Translations under genes and position numbers: made by a program
The notes under the pieces: model-generated
The model's database searches: none
What the model saw: only the letters and a program-made list of their open reading frames with translations
Told to the model about the DNA's origin: nothing
Assembly: GCA_963823275.1 (NCBI GenBank)
Contig: CAWGKW010000001.1
Span: 372,001 to 436,000 of the forward strand
Source: RHKX01 sp963823275
Lineage (GTDB): Bacteria > Actinomycetota > Thermoleophilia > Solirubrobacterales > 70-9
Direction of reading: 5' to 3'
DNA length: 64,000 nt
Shown here: positions 26,037 through 34,382 of the stretch, in pieces
Layout of the letters: every line of letters starts with the position of its first letter
Numbering within the stretch: the first letter of the stretch is position 1

Positions 26037-26495
26037 ATGCCAGCACTGATGATCCACCACGTCGACCTCGCCGTCAGCGACGTCGATCGGGCGATCGACT
26101 TCTACAAGGCGGTGCTCGGACCGCTCGGGCTGGGGTCCCACGTCCGGCCGGTCACCGACGGGGAGGGAGACGAGAACGTCTACCCGACCTACCGGGGAAC
26201 CGAGGACGTCACCTACCTGCGCTGGGGCGATCAGTTCATCGCGTTCCGGCAGGCTGACGGCGGTGAGCACCGCTACTACGAGGTGGGCATCGAGCACATC
26301 GCCTTCTACGTCGATCGAAGGGAGGACGTCGACGAGGCATATCAGCGTTGTCTGGACATCGGCGCGCGGATCCATTTCCCGCCCGAGGAGGACAGGGACA
26401 TGCCCGGCTACTACGAGATGTTCGTCTTCGACCCCGACGGGATGCGGGTCGAGGTCGCCTACAGCCCGGACGTGACCATTCCCGGCGGGGCCTGA
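26037..26495 (+). CDS. VOC (glyoxalase/dioxygenase superfamily) protein
   Basis: 152 residues with RBS GAGGAGGG before ATG 26037. Typical VOC pattern: IHHVDLAVSDVDRAIDFYKAVLGPLG at the start, IEHIAFYVDRREDVDEAYQRCLDIGARI in the middle, and FVFDPDGMRVEVAY near the end. Candidate metal ligands are His in IHHVD, His in IEHIAF and Glu in VEVAY. The reaction (glyoxalase, dioxygenase, isomerase or resistance) cannot be assigned. Unlike most cargo here, it is cytoplasmic. Confidence 0.88.
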   Translation: MPALMIHHVDLAVSDVDRAIDFYKAVLGPLGLGSHVRPVTDGEGDENVYPTYRGTEDVTYLRWGDQFIAFRQADGGEHRYYEVGIEHIAFYVDRREDVDEAYQRCLDIGARIHFPPEEDRDMPGYYEMFVFDPDGMRVEVAYSPDVTIPGGA

Positions 26496-26734
26496 GCAAC
26501 AAGTGCCGGGGCCGCACCTCAAACCGTTTCCGGTGGGCGAGGGATCGGGGTTGCCGCGTGTGGGTTCTCGCGGCGAGTCTCGCGCTGGCGATACAGGGTG
26601 GTGAGCTACTCCGGGTTGCTTCCGGGAGTCCTGGGAGGCCACACCGCCGCCTACGCATGCTAGCGGTGCACCCGCAGGTGCAGGCAGCGGGTTGCGATGG
26701 GCCAAGCTGACGGTCAAAGGAGACCGACGGCAAT

Positions 26735-26925
26735 CTACGAAACCGAAGGTCACTGGTTCGAATCCAGTCGGGCGCGCTCTCTTTATCGGCCGCAATCCTC
26801 GATGGACATTGGGATTGCTTAGGCTTCGCCGAGTCAATCTCGCAAACCCTCCGAAACGCCCCAGATCCACAAACCGCATGGACATTGAGGGTCCGACCAT
26901 CGCGCAACCAACACGCACGGCCAAG
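26735..26925 (+). repeat. tRNA-Arg 3' fragment, copy 6, with long tail
   Basis: 26735-26775 is identical to the tRNA 3' part, discriminator G (26776). The left flank GCTGACGGTCA...ACCGACGGCAAT (26706-26734) matches copy 3. The tail closely follows copy 1: CGGCCGCAATCCTC, GATGGACATTGGG (about 26802), CCGAAACGCCCCAGATCC, CATGGACATTGAGG (about 26878) and GACCATCGCGCAACC. About 240 bp before it (26496-26734) shows no gene. Confidence 0.95.
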
Positions 26926-26939
26926 CGGGAGCCCAGGTC

Positions 26940-27022
26940 AGATCTGATCTATCGAAGTACTTGCCGGGCTCGTTGACCGGCATCGGGATCAGCGAATCGG
27001 CGCGATCGCGGTCGTCGTTCAT
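26940..27022 (-). pseudogene. Truncated gene start at the tail junction
   Basis: On the minus strand ATG 27022 has a good ribosome-binding site (GTGAGGAT) and starts MNDDRDRADSLIPMPVNEPGKYFDR. Immediately after this the sequence becomes the repeat tail of copy 6. It looks like the first 25 codons of an otherwise lost gene. The family is unknown. The stretch 27023-27247 holds no gene. Confidence 0.4.
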
Positions 27023-27247
27023 CGATCCTCACGATACGAGGACGGTCGAGGCCCACGGCCCGACCCGGCCCTTTTTCCCAGACGAAGGCGGCGAGTTAAC
27101 GTACGCCTGCTGACAGGGACGATGCGAGGTCGTAGGTGTTGGCTACTCCGCCTGTTGCGGTCAGGGAGCCCACACACCCCTCGCATCGAGTAGCTGACGG
27201 TTCGGGAAGCCGCGGCGCGCCCTCTCAGGGGACGCGGAAAGGGTCCT

Positions 27248-27880
27248 CTAGCCGCGCCCCGGCCTTGGCTTTTTCACCTTCGCGCAGACCGCGGTCACGG
27301 TCACCGAGCCACCGGGCCAGAGGGCGAGCGACGTCTTCCAGGCGTAGAGCCCGATCGGTCCGTCGAAAAACACCAAGACAGCTTGTCCGGTATGCGTGGA
27401 GCCACCGGACATCAGGAACGGATGTGATCCGGGGCACTTGGCCGTTGCATCCGATGCCTGGCCGAATTTCCCCTTCGCCTGCACGATCGTCGTGGCGCTG
27501 GGCTTGACGCCGAGCTTCTTGTAGACCTTCTTCACCACGGGACCCGTCGGCGGCGCATCCCTGAGATTCGATCCCGCATCAGTCGGCGGCGGATCACCGG
27601 GCGGGGTCAGCTGAGCGATCACGTCCGCTGCGCTTGCCGGCCATGACACCGAGCGGCTGAATGGGTCTTGGCAGGTTTCATTGGCTGCAGTGATAACCAC
27701 GTTGGGTATGTCGAGAGGCATGCCATCTGCGACGCAGGCATGCACCAAGCCGTCGCCGTCGCCGTCTTGCGCGAAGACGGCGCCCACACCGATCGAGAGA
27801 AGCGCCCCGAGCAGCATCGCAATGACGAGCCTTCCCGAAAGTTCCAAACGCCGATGCCAGCCTTTTCGCTTTCTATGCAC
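27248..27880 (-). CDS. Secreted hypothetical protein
   Basis: About 210 residues from GTG 27880, chosen because GGGGGAGGG precedes it; a longer frame to 27928 lacks such a site. Basic N-terminus (HRKRKGWHRR), then a hydrophobic segment LVIAMLLGALLSIGVGAVFAQ with a cleavage-like end. The mature part has two Cys early (HACVADG, NETCQDP), a Pro-rich linker and a later domain with KFGQASDATAKCPGSHPFLMSGG and VTAVCAKVKKP, perhaps a disulfide-bonded fold. No family recognised. Confidence 0.65.
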   Translation of the reverse strand: MHRKRKGWHRRLELSGRLVIAMLLGALLSIGVGAVFAQDGDGDGLVHACVADGMPLDIPNVVITAANETCQDPFSRSVSWPASAADVIAQLTPPGDPPPTDAGSNLRDAPPTGPVVKKVYKKLGVKPSATTIVQAKGKFGQASDATAKCPGSHPFLMSGGSTHTGQAVLVFFDGPIGLYAWKTSLALWPGGSVTVTAVCAKVKKPRPGRG

Positions 27881-28321
27881 GTCGGGGTCCCTCCCCCTTG
27901 GTCGAGCGGCGACAGCAGTTCCTCTCACCAGTACCGACTCGTCTAGATCGTTACAAACATAACTTGACCTAGATGGACCGTCAAGTTTGGTTGAGGCCCC
28001 AATTCGGTTGAGAGGTCTCTGCGCGGCCGAACCTCGTTTTCTGGACTTCCTCCCGAAGCCGATCCATGGCGCGCCTCCTGTCCGCTCTTTCCTCGAGTAT
28101 CACCCGGATCCAGCGGCGGCATCTTGCGTCTGCCGTAGCACGGCGCGATTTTCAAGGGACCCCGCGACCATCTACGAAGATGGCCAATCCGAACAGGACC
28201 GCCACTCGGTGTGGCTCATCGGTCGAGATCCGGAAAGCGGTTGGCCATGCTGCGAGCCCGCCCCGCGAGCGAAGCGGACCGGGGAACCCTTCGCCCCTGG
28301 ATGCGAAACCACTTCCGCGGC

Positions 28322-28490
28322 TAGACTCGGCTCTCTTGTTTGAGCTGCTCCCTGATCTCCCCGACAACGTTGTCGGCATCGAGGGCGTCGGCGAGGTCAG
28401 TGCCCACGGCTGCGAGGACATTCAGCCTGATACGAGCGCTGCTCGATCGAGATCGGGTGGATCCACGCCGGGCGCCGACTCACAGGAGTG
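28322..28490 (-). pseudogene. C-terminal remnant of an unidentified protein
   Basis: The minus strand reads ARIRLNVLAAVGTDLADALDADNVVGEI...EQLKQESRV and stops at 28322-28324. The good-looking part begins abruptly, and a one-base shift would join it to PGVDPPDLDRAA upstream. It is helix-rich with no recognised family. It lies between the secreted protein gene and the quinone reductase; the remaining DNA from 27881 to 28321 shows no gene. Confidence 0.4.
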
Positions 28491-28508
28491 AACGCAGGCG
28501 TGCCTCGG

Positions 28509-29480
28509 ATGATGCGCGCCGTCGTGCTCGATGGCCCGGGACCCCCGGAAGCGCTGAGCGTCCGCGAGATCCCGGTCCCGAAGCCCGAGCCCGGTTGGGT
28601 GCTGATCGAGGTCAAGGCCTTCGGGCTGAACCGCTCCGAGCTCCACACCCGGCTCGGCCTCGCCGAGGGCGTCAACTTCCCGCGCGTCCTCGGGATCGAG
28701 GCGACCGGCGTCGTCGCAGCCTGCCTCGGCGAGGAGTTCGAGGTCGGAGAGCAGGTCGCCGCGATGATGGGTGGCATGGGCCGGACCTTCGACGGCGGCT
28801 ACGCTGAGTACACAGCGGTCCCCGCGAGCCAGGTGATCGCGTTCAGCAGCGATCTCGACTGGTCAACCCTCGGCGCCGTGCCGGAGATGCTGCAGACGGC
28901 GAACGGCTCGCTCACCGCCGGGCTCGATGCGCAGCCCGGCGAGTCGATCATGATTCGCGGTGGCACCTCGTCGATAGGGATGGCAACTGCGGTGCTCGCG
29001 AAGCAGCGGGAGATGACCGTGTTCTCGACCACCCGCAGTCCCGCCAAGGCCGAGGCCCTGACCGCGATCGGCGTCGATCACGTCATCGTCGACGACGGGA
29101 ACGTCGCCGAGCAGGTGCGATCGCTGCTGCCGGACGGCGTCGATAAAGCGCTCGAGCTGATCGGCACGCCGGCCCTACCCGACACCCTGCTCGCCACCAG
29201 AGTCCACGGCGTCGTCTGCTTCACCGGGATGCTGTCGAACGAATGGACCGTCAAGGACTTCTACCCGATCGAGTACCTGCCGACGGGCGTTCGCCTCACG
29301 GCCTACGGGGGCGACGCCGCCGATCTGCCGGCCGCCGTGCTCCAGCAGTTCCTCGATGACGTCGCCGCGGGCCGGGCCGTCGTCCCCGTGCACCGTCGCT
29401 TCGACCTCGACCAGATCCAGGAGGCCCACGCCTACATGGAGGCCGGCAACGCCGCGGGCAAGCTCGTGGTCACGACCTAG
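28509..29480 (+). CDS. NADPH:quinone reductase / zinc-type alcohol dehydrogenase-like (MDR) protein
   Basis: About 323 residues from ATG 28509 (MRAVVLDGPGPPEAL); GTG 28488 would add seven residues. GroES-like N-terminal domain with FGLNRSELHTRLG and FPRVLGIEATGVV, then a Rossmann domain with IRGGTSSIGMATAVLAK in place of the common GxGxxG, and LPDGVDKALELIGT. No zinc-binding Cys set is visible, consistent with the quinone reductase branch. It would reduce quinones or enones with NADPH in the cytoplasm. Intact, with no partner genes beside it. Confidence 0.88.
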   Translation: MMRAVVLDGPGPPEALSVREIPVPKPEPGWVLIEVKAFGLNRSELHTRLGLAEGVNFPRVLGIEATGVVAACLGEEFEVGEQVAAMMGGMGRTFDGGYAEYTAVPASQVIAFSSDLDWSTLGAVPEMLQTANGSLTAGLDAQPGESIMIRGGTSSIGMATAVLAKQREMTVFSTTRSPAKAEALTAIGVDHVIVDDGNVAEQVRSLLPDGVDKALELIGTPALPDTLLATRVHGVVCFTGMLSNEWTVKDFYPIEYLPTGVRLTAYGGDAADLPAAVLQQFLDDVAAGRAVVPVHRRFDLDQIQEAHAYMEAGNAAGKLVVTT

Positions 29481-29559
29481 ATCAAGGTCAAGAGGTCGGT
29501 CGCCGTCGGCAGCGTCGCCTCGCCGCGGTCGGGTCCCTGAGGTATCCCCTGACCGAAAT

Positions 29560-29601
29560 CTACGAAGCCAGAGGTCACTGGTTCGAATCCAGTCGGGCAC
29601 A
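29560..29601 (+). repeat. tRNA-Arg 3' fragment, copy 7, no conserved tail
   Basis: Matches the tRNA 3' part with a few changes (GAAGCCAGAGG for GAAACCGAAGG; CGGGCAC for CGGGCGC). Downstream CTCTCAAAGGGC departs from the usual tail after the first bases. The DNA from 29602 to about 29756 is non-coding. Confidence 0.88.
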
Positions 29602-29756
29602 CTCTCAAAGGGCTTGCTAAAGGTATTCTTCCAAGCCTTGCCCCGACCCACGGACCGAGTTGGTCTCGAACTGGTCTCATACTCGATCCGGAGCGCTCGG
29701 GAGGGTCTCTCACAGGCTATGCCGTTCCCACGGGGTCTCTCGCGGACCGACCTCCG

Positions 29757-30011
29757 CAGGCCGGCGTCACCTGGATCAACGACGCGATCATGAGCTACCT
29801 GGCGCAGGAGGCGCCGTTCGGCGGCGCCCGCGAGTCGGGTCTCGGGGCGCGCCATGGCGTTCACGGCATCCGCAAGTTCTGCCAGACCCAGACGATCCTG
29901 ACGACAAGGTTCGCCCTCAAGCACGAGCCGACGATGTTTCCCAACGTGGCCCGTAGAAGCCGGATGTTCGAGTGGCTGTTGGTGTTCATGTGGGGGCGCA
30001 ACCCGCGGTGA
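29757..30011 (+). pseudogene. Aldehyde dehydrogenase C-terminal remnant
   Basis: An open frame without a start encodes AGVTWINDAIMSYLAQEAPFGGARESGLGARHGVHGIRKF, the C-terminal end of an aldehyde dehydrogenase (E-x-PFGG-x-x-x-SG-x-G-x-x-HG), followed by the long basic tail of coniferyl-aldehyde/NAD-type enzymes and a stop at 30009-30011. The catalytic Cys and the NAD domain are missing. It is a cut-off gene end just downstream of tRNA fragment copy 7. Confidence 0.75.
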
Positions 30012-30109
30012 CCTGAAAGCGGCCCCATACGCAGAACCCCGATCGGGACGTGTGGACCTGACCCTCCGGTGGGCAGTTTCGAGTGCAAGCTCGACTAAAC
30101 CCGGGGCTG

Positions 30110-30550
30110 CTACTTGACGGTGAGCTTGCCGTACATGCCCTGGGCGTAGTGGCCGGGCACGTTGCAGAACATCACGTACTTGCCGGACTTGAGCCGAAGC
30201 TTGGTCTCCCCGGCTTCGCCCGGCGGCAGCTCGGAGATCTCGCCGATCACGTTGATCGCGCCCTCCTTGACGTCGCCGTTCTTGCTCGTGGGCAGCTTGC
30301 CGGGCTTGCGTTTTGTCCTCGCCACCACCAGCTCGTGCTCGCCGCTACCGGCGTTCTTGGCTTTGATCCGCACAGTGCCCGCCTTCGCCTCGGCGGCCTT
30401 GGGGCTGATCTTGAACTCGTCCAGCTTGAACTTGAGTGGGTCGGACGAGCCGGCGGCGGCAACCGGGGGGTCCGCGCCCTGGGCAACGGCGACGGTCGCC
30501 GCCAGCGTGGTAGCCGCACCGATCAGCGTCGTACGGACTTTCCAGTTCAC
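30110..30550 (-). CDS. Secreted cupredoxin (plastocyanin/azurin-like blue copper) protein
   Basis: 146 residues from GTG 30550 (TAGGAGAG just upstream). A signal peptide (about 1-24) is followed by one cupredoxin domain: EHELVVAR contributes the first His (72), and GKYVMFCNVPGHYAQGMYGKLTV supplies Cys129, His134 and Met139, the complete type-1 copper site. Such proteins shuttle electrons outside the membrane or act in copper handling. It is the only intact gene in this 1.1-kb module, with no oxidase next to it. Confidence 0.88.
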   Translation of the reverse strand: MNWKVRTTLIGAATTLAATVAVAQGADPPVAAAGSSDPLKFKLDEFKISPKAAEAKAGTVRIKAKNAGSGEHELVVARTKRKPGKLPTSKNGDVKEGAINVIGEISELPPGEAGETKLRLKSGKYVMFCNVPGHYAQGMYGKLTVK

Positions 30551-30707
30551 GATCTCTCCTAGTCTTCGGGGGCGGTTGGCCTGATTCCGTGCGGAGTCTA
30601 GTAATGGGCGGGCTCGCGGAACTCCGTGATTTCTACCGGAGTAGATCGCCCCGATGAAGCGTCGCGTCCTGACAGCGGAGGTTGGGGGCTCGAAACTGAC
30701 GGCCAAA

Positions 30708-30895
30708 CTACGAAACCGAAGGTCACTGGTTCGAATCCAGTCGGGCGCGCTCTGCTGATCGGCCATTTATCCCATGTACATGCGGGGTGTGCGTCCTCCA
30801 GGCGATCTCTCCCATTGGTCTGCCAATCTCGCGGAAACGGCAAACGCATGGATATGCGGGGGTAGGACCATCGCAAGAACCATCACAAGGCAAGG
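30708..30895 (+). repeat. tRNA-Arg 3' fragment, copy 8, with diverged tail
   Basis: 30708-30748 is identical to the tRNA 3' part, discriminator G. The tail CTCTGCTGATCGGCCATTTAT keeps the core, and CATGTACATGCGGGG and CATGGATATGCGGGGG stand at the places of the two arm motifs; GACCATCGCAAGAACC ends it near 30895. It is closest to copy 3 in the ATATGCGG variant. Confidence 0.92.
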
Positions 30896-30908
30896 CGAAT
30901 CCGTTCCC

Positions 30909-31319
30909 CTAGCCATATGCCCAAACCACGGGCGTACCGAAGCTGAGTGGGAAGGAGCGCCGTCGATCCTCGAGCCGAGAGCCGGGAACGTGAGCGGCGC
31001 GCAGGAGCGCCCGCAGATCGAGAACGATGTCGAGCGCTGTCCTCGGCATCGCGATCGGGTCGCTGCGGCTGAACCCGGGAAGCAGGTAGGTGCCGGGGCG
31101 GTCGTAGACGCAGACTCGCGTGAACCGCGCGACCGCAGGCGACACGGCGCGGCCCGGTCCGTCGGGCGCACGGCTCCAGACCCGGCCGAGATCGCCGGTC
31201 CCCGTTTTGAGCACCACCGTCGGCGAGCCACTGCCGCGACAGGCGATGGAGAGCTCGAGTTCGTTGAGTTGCTCTTCCTTTTCGACTTGATCAAGTGAGA
31301 GGCCAGCCTGGTAGGCCAT
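30909..31319 (-). pseudogene. Alpha/beta hydrolase N-terminal remnant
   Basis: The minus-strand frame contains LSIACRGSGSPTVVLKTGTGDLGRVWSR, ARFTRVCVYDRPGTY and ALDIVLDLRALLRAAHVPG, the first strands and oxyanion region of an alpha/beta hydrolase of the CRGxGxPTVVLE type. The nucleophile serine and everything after are missing. The cut end lies 13 bp from the tail of copy 8, the same arrangement as the truncated hydrolase beside copy 4. Confidence 0.65.
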
Positions 31320-31481
31320 GATCGCAGCCTGAGTTCGATCTCTACCCCGAGCTTCCCGAGGATGTTCGAGACGTGAGACTTGACCGCTTCCTGACCTAGG
31401 TTCAAGCCGTCCGCTAGCTCGGCATCGCTCTTTCCTTCCACGATGAGGCGGAGGATCTCGATGGAAGCATTTCGATCATGA
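31320..31481 (-). pseudogene. LuxR-type helix-turn-helix remnant
   Basis: The minus strand encodes EILRLIVEGKSDAELADGLNLGQEAVKSHVSNILGKLGVE, a LuxR/NarL DNA-binding domain. No receiver or other domain precedes it, only frame-broken sequence to 31640. It is a piece of a former regulator abutting the hydrolase remnant. Confidence 0.65.
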
Positions 31482-31640
31482 ACTGCGGAACGATCCTCAG
31501 CAGCGCCGGACCTGACTGGGTCTGCGCTCGGGTTGTGGCTCGCGTCGACGGCGCAGGACCGTGAACGCTTGCGGGGCGGTGCGCCTCTCGCCGGAGAACT
31601 CGTTCTGTAAGCCGACTGCCGTTCAGCATATGCCACGCGG

Positions 31641-33494
31641 ATGTGCGAGGCTGTTGGGAGGGGAGCGATTGAACTGAAGAACCTGACGCGAAGGCGAGAG
31701 ATCGAGGGTTTTCCTGCCGCAGGTCCGACTGGGTTCCGTCGTCGATTGCATGCGTCCTGTGTGGTCCTGTTTGCTTCGTTCGCGATCGCGGGCTGCGCCG
31801 GAGGGTTCACCACACCGGCAACCCGAGTGACCGACACCACCGCAACGGTCACAGGCCTCGTTTTCGACCCCGAGGACGCCACTATTTCCTACTGGTTCGA
31901 ATACGGGGCGACGAAGGCTTACGGCAGCCATACAATTCATCGGTCGCTCGCGATCAGTGACCGAGACAACCACTCAGTCTCCGAAGATCTTGAGGGGCTG
32001 ACCGCGGGGACCACGTTCCACTACCGGGTCTGCGCCAATCACATCGTGCCCATCTGTGGCAACGACGAAAAATTCACCACTACCGGTGGCGCAACGCAAC
32101 TCTCGATTTCGGCGTCACCCGCGTTGTCTCCGGACTTCGATCCGCAAGTGAGTGACTACGTTACGCGCTGTGACGCATCCCCGGTCACGATGTCCGTGTC
32201 GGCCCCACCGAGCATCAACGTCGCGATCGATAGCGAGGCGGGACGCAACGGTACGTTCACCGAGGCCGTTCCGCTCGACACCGGACGGAGTTTCACCCTT
32301 TCGACGACCAGCGGGGGACAGACGGCCAACTTTCATGTTCGGTGCCTGCCGAACGACTTCCCGGATTGGGCGTACAGCCGCCCTGGCAATCCCAGCGCGC
32401 ACTTCTACATCACCACGCCTCAGAACGTGCTTGCGCCGGACGGCGGGCCGGCGGGACGCTATGTCTCGATCTTCGACGATCAGGGAGTGCCGATTTGGTG
32501 GAGGCAGGCTACGGGCGGGACCGACGCCAAGTTGCTCCCTGATGGCAAACTCGTCTGGGGCACCACCTCGTCCGGTGGGACGTCCACGCCTGGATATGAG
32601 ACCCACACGCTGGACGGGAGTCTCGTCAAGACGTGGCGCACTGTCGGCTCGCCGACTGATTTGCACGACTACCAGTCCCTGCCGAATGGGAATGCGCTGA
32701 TCGGCTCTTATCCGAACCGTCCCGGAACCACGGATCTGACGGCCTACGGCGGCCCGAACAGCAACGGGACGCCCATCGACGCCGAGATACAGGAAGTTCT
32801 GCCTGACGGAACGGAGGTCTGGTCCTGGAACGCCGAGGATCACATCGGTCTCGCCGAAACGCCCGCCCGTTGGTACCCCTACGTCTACGGGCTGCCGAAG
32901 TCATTGCCCGACGGGCGCAAGGGTTACGACTGGGCGCACATCAACTCGTTCCAGCAGGTCGATGACGACACGATCGTCGCATCGTTTAGACACCTCGATG
33001 CGGTCTATGGGATCGACAAGAGCGACGGCAGCATCATCTGGAAGCTTGGAGGCACGACGACGCCGGAATCATTGACGGTCCTCGGCGACACCGAAAACAA
33101 CCCCCTCGGCGGGCAGCACTATGCCCGGATGCTTCCTGACGGCACGCTGACCATCTACGACAACAACACGAACGAGAGTGCTTCCCCGCGAGGTGTTCGT
33201 TATCGGATCGACCTGTCTGACGGTACAGCGACGATGCTCGAATCGATAAACGATCCCGACGCCGCCAGTTCTCCATGCTGTGGCTCGGCCGCCGAGCTCG
33301 GTGACAACTCCTGGCTTGTCAGCTGGGGTGGGACCCCGCTGATCAGCGAGTTCGGCCCCTCCGGTAATCGCCATTTCAAGCTCAGCTTCCAGCAGAAGGC
33401 TGGGAGCAACGGTTTCTCCTACAGGGTTGCCCCGATCGTCGGATCGAGCCCGACCATCGGTGACTTGCGAGCCGGGATGGACGCGATGCCGTAG
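31641..33494 (+). CDS. Lipoprotein of the arylsulfotransferase (ASST) family
   Basis: 617 residues. The signal region ends in a lipobox (FASFAIAGC, Cys about residue 52), which suggests the true start may lie downstream of ATG 31641. A fibronectin-III-like domain (about 60-150: YWFEYGATKAYG...TFHYRVCA) and a cadherin-like/Ig domain (about 150-240) precede the ASST propeller, with VSIFDDQGVPIWWRQ, LLPDGKLVWG, LPDGTEVWSWNAEDH, YDWAHINS (candidate His) and GSIIWKLGG. The family transfers sulfate between phenols, but many soil members are uncharacterised. Lipid-anchored outside the cell. Confidence 0.82.
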   Translation: MCEAVGRGAIELKNLTRRREIEGFPAAGPTGFRRRLHASCVVLFASFAIAGCAGGFTTPATRVTDTTATVTGLVFDPEDATISYWFEYGATKAYGSHTIHRSLAISDRDNHSVSEDLEGLTAGTTFHYRVCANHIVPICGNDEKFTTTGGATQLSISASPALSPDFDPQVSDYVTRCDASPVTMSVSAPPSINVAIDSEAGRNGTFTEAVPLDTGRSFTLSTTSGGQTANFHVRCLPNDFPDWAYSRPGNPSAHFYITTPQNVLAPDGGPAGRYVSIFDDQGVPIWWRQATGGTDAKLLPDGKLVWGTTSSGGTSTPGYETHTLDGSLVKTWRTVGSPTDLHDYQSLPNGNALIGSYPNRPGTTDLTAYGGPNSNGTPIDAEIQEVLPDGTEVWSWNAEDHIGLAETPARWYPYVYGLPKSLPDGRKGYDWAHINSFQQVDDDTIVASFRHLDAVYGIDKSDGSIIWKLGGTTTPESLTVLGDTENNPLGGQHYARMLPDGTLTIYDNNTNESASPRGVRYRIDLSDGTATMLESINDPDAASSPCCGSAAELGDNSWLVSWGGTPLISEFGPSGNRHFKLSFQQKAGSNGFSYRVAPIVGSSPTIGDLRAGMDAMP

Positions 33495-34171
33495 CGGTCA
33501 GATGAGCTCGACCGGTAGCGTCTCCATCTGGTTGGGGAACTGCGTGACCGCCGGCTTGCTTCGCCGTCGCAGGTGTGGCGGAACCGGATCCCGCTCAGGG
33601 CACGCCTTCTGTCCGGCGTGCCTCGGGAACCTCGTTGGCGCGTATCGAGGATGGCATCGAAGAAGTTCGTTTCCATGATCTCAGGCGCGGCTATGCAGGC
33701 GACCTTGAGATCCGCACCGGCGAGTCGACCGGGCCCTAGGGAAGGTCATGGACGGCGCCAGTCGCTAACTCGCACGCCAACCGTCGAAGCTTCAGGTAGA
33801 CGATCAAGGTAGTCGAGAGCGACCGTCGAGACTCAGGCACGGCATCAAGGTGCAAGGTCGATTGGTGATGACTCCCGGAGATGGATTGGCAGATCAGTCG
33901 AAGCGACCGGCGTATGGCGACAGGTGGCGGCGGCAATCCGCCAATTCCTCCCAGTCGGCTCCTGAAAGAGCGGCTGCGCGGCCAACGTGGGGCATCGCAG
34001 GTCCATCAGGGCCCGCTGAACCGTGCTCTGACCCTCGAGAGCAACGGCTGAAAAGCCCGCGTACGACTCTCGAAACTCCCAAAACCCACCATCACACTTG
34101 CCATCACTTGGGCACAGTTGCGACTTGAGAAGGCCTGCAAAGTGGCCAGGTTCCCCGTATCCACGGACGTT
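33495..34171. other. No intact gene; scattered gene debris
   Basis: About 680 bp before tRNA fragment copy 9. Short frames on both strands have no recognisable start or domain, except one short tyrosine-recombinase-like motif described separately. Probably decayed DNA. Confidence 0.5.
33602..33724 (+). pseudogene. Possible tyrosine recombinase remnant (weak)
   Basis: A short frame reads SLARIEDGIEEVRFHDLRRGYAG and ends at a TAG near 33724. VRFHDLRR resembles the box II region (H-x-L-R-H) of tyrosine integrases, where the typical form is VRFHDLRHTFAS. Nothing else of an integrase is visible. It may be chance. It is noted because it lies in decayed DNA beside an att-like repeat. Confidence 0.2.
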
Positions 34172-34235
34172 CTACGAAACCGAAGGTCACTGGTTCGAAT
34201 CCAGTCGGGCGCGCTCTGCTGATCGGCCGCAAGGG
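34172..34235 (+). repeat. tRNA-Arg 3' fragment, copy 9, short tail
   Basis: 34172-34212 is identical to the tRNA 3' part, discriminator G. The tail CTCTGCTGATCGGCCGCAAGGG keeps only the first 20-odd bases. No gene lies between it and the hydrolase start at 34383. Confidence 0.93.
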
Positions 34236-34382
34236 AGCGGGCGTTTGACGGGGGACAGAGGCCTGACCGGCGCATGGCGCTGGACGGGCATCTAGCCTTT
34301 GCCCATACATCGGCTGCGGGCCCCGTCCCACCAGGGATCGCGAGGCAAGGCGACCCGGAAAGCAAACCCTGAGGAGACTGAA

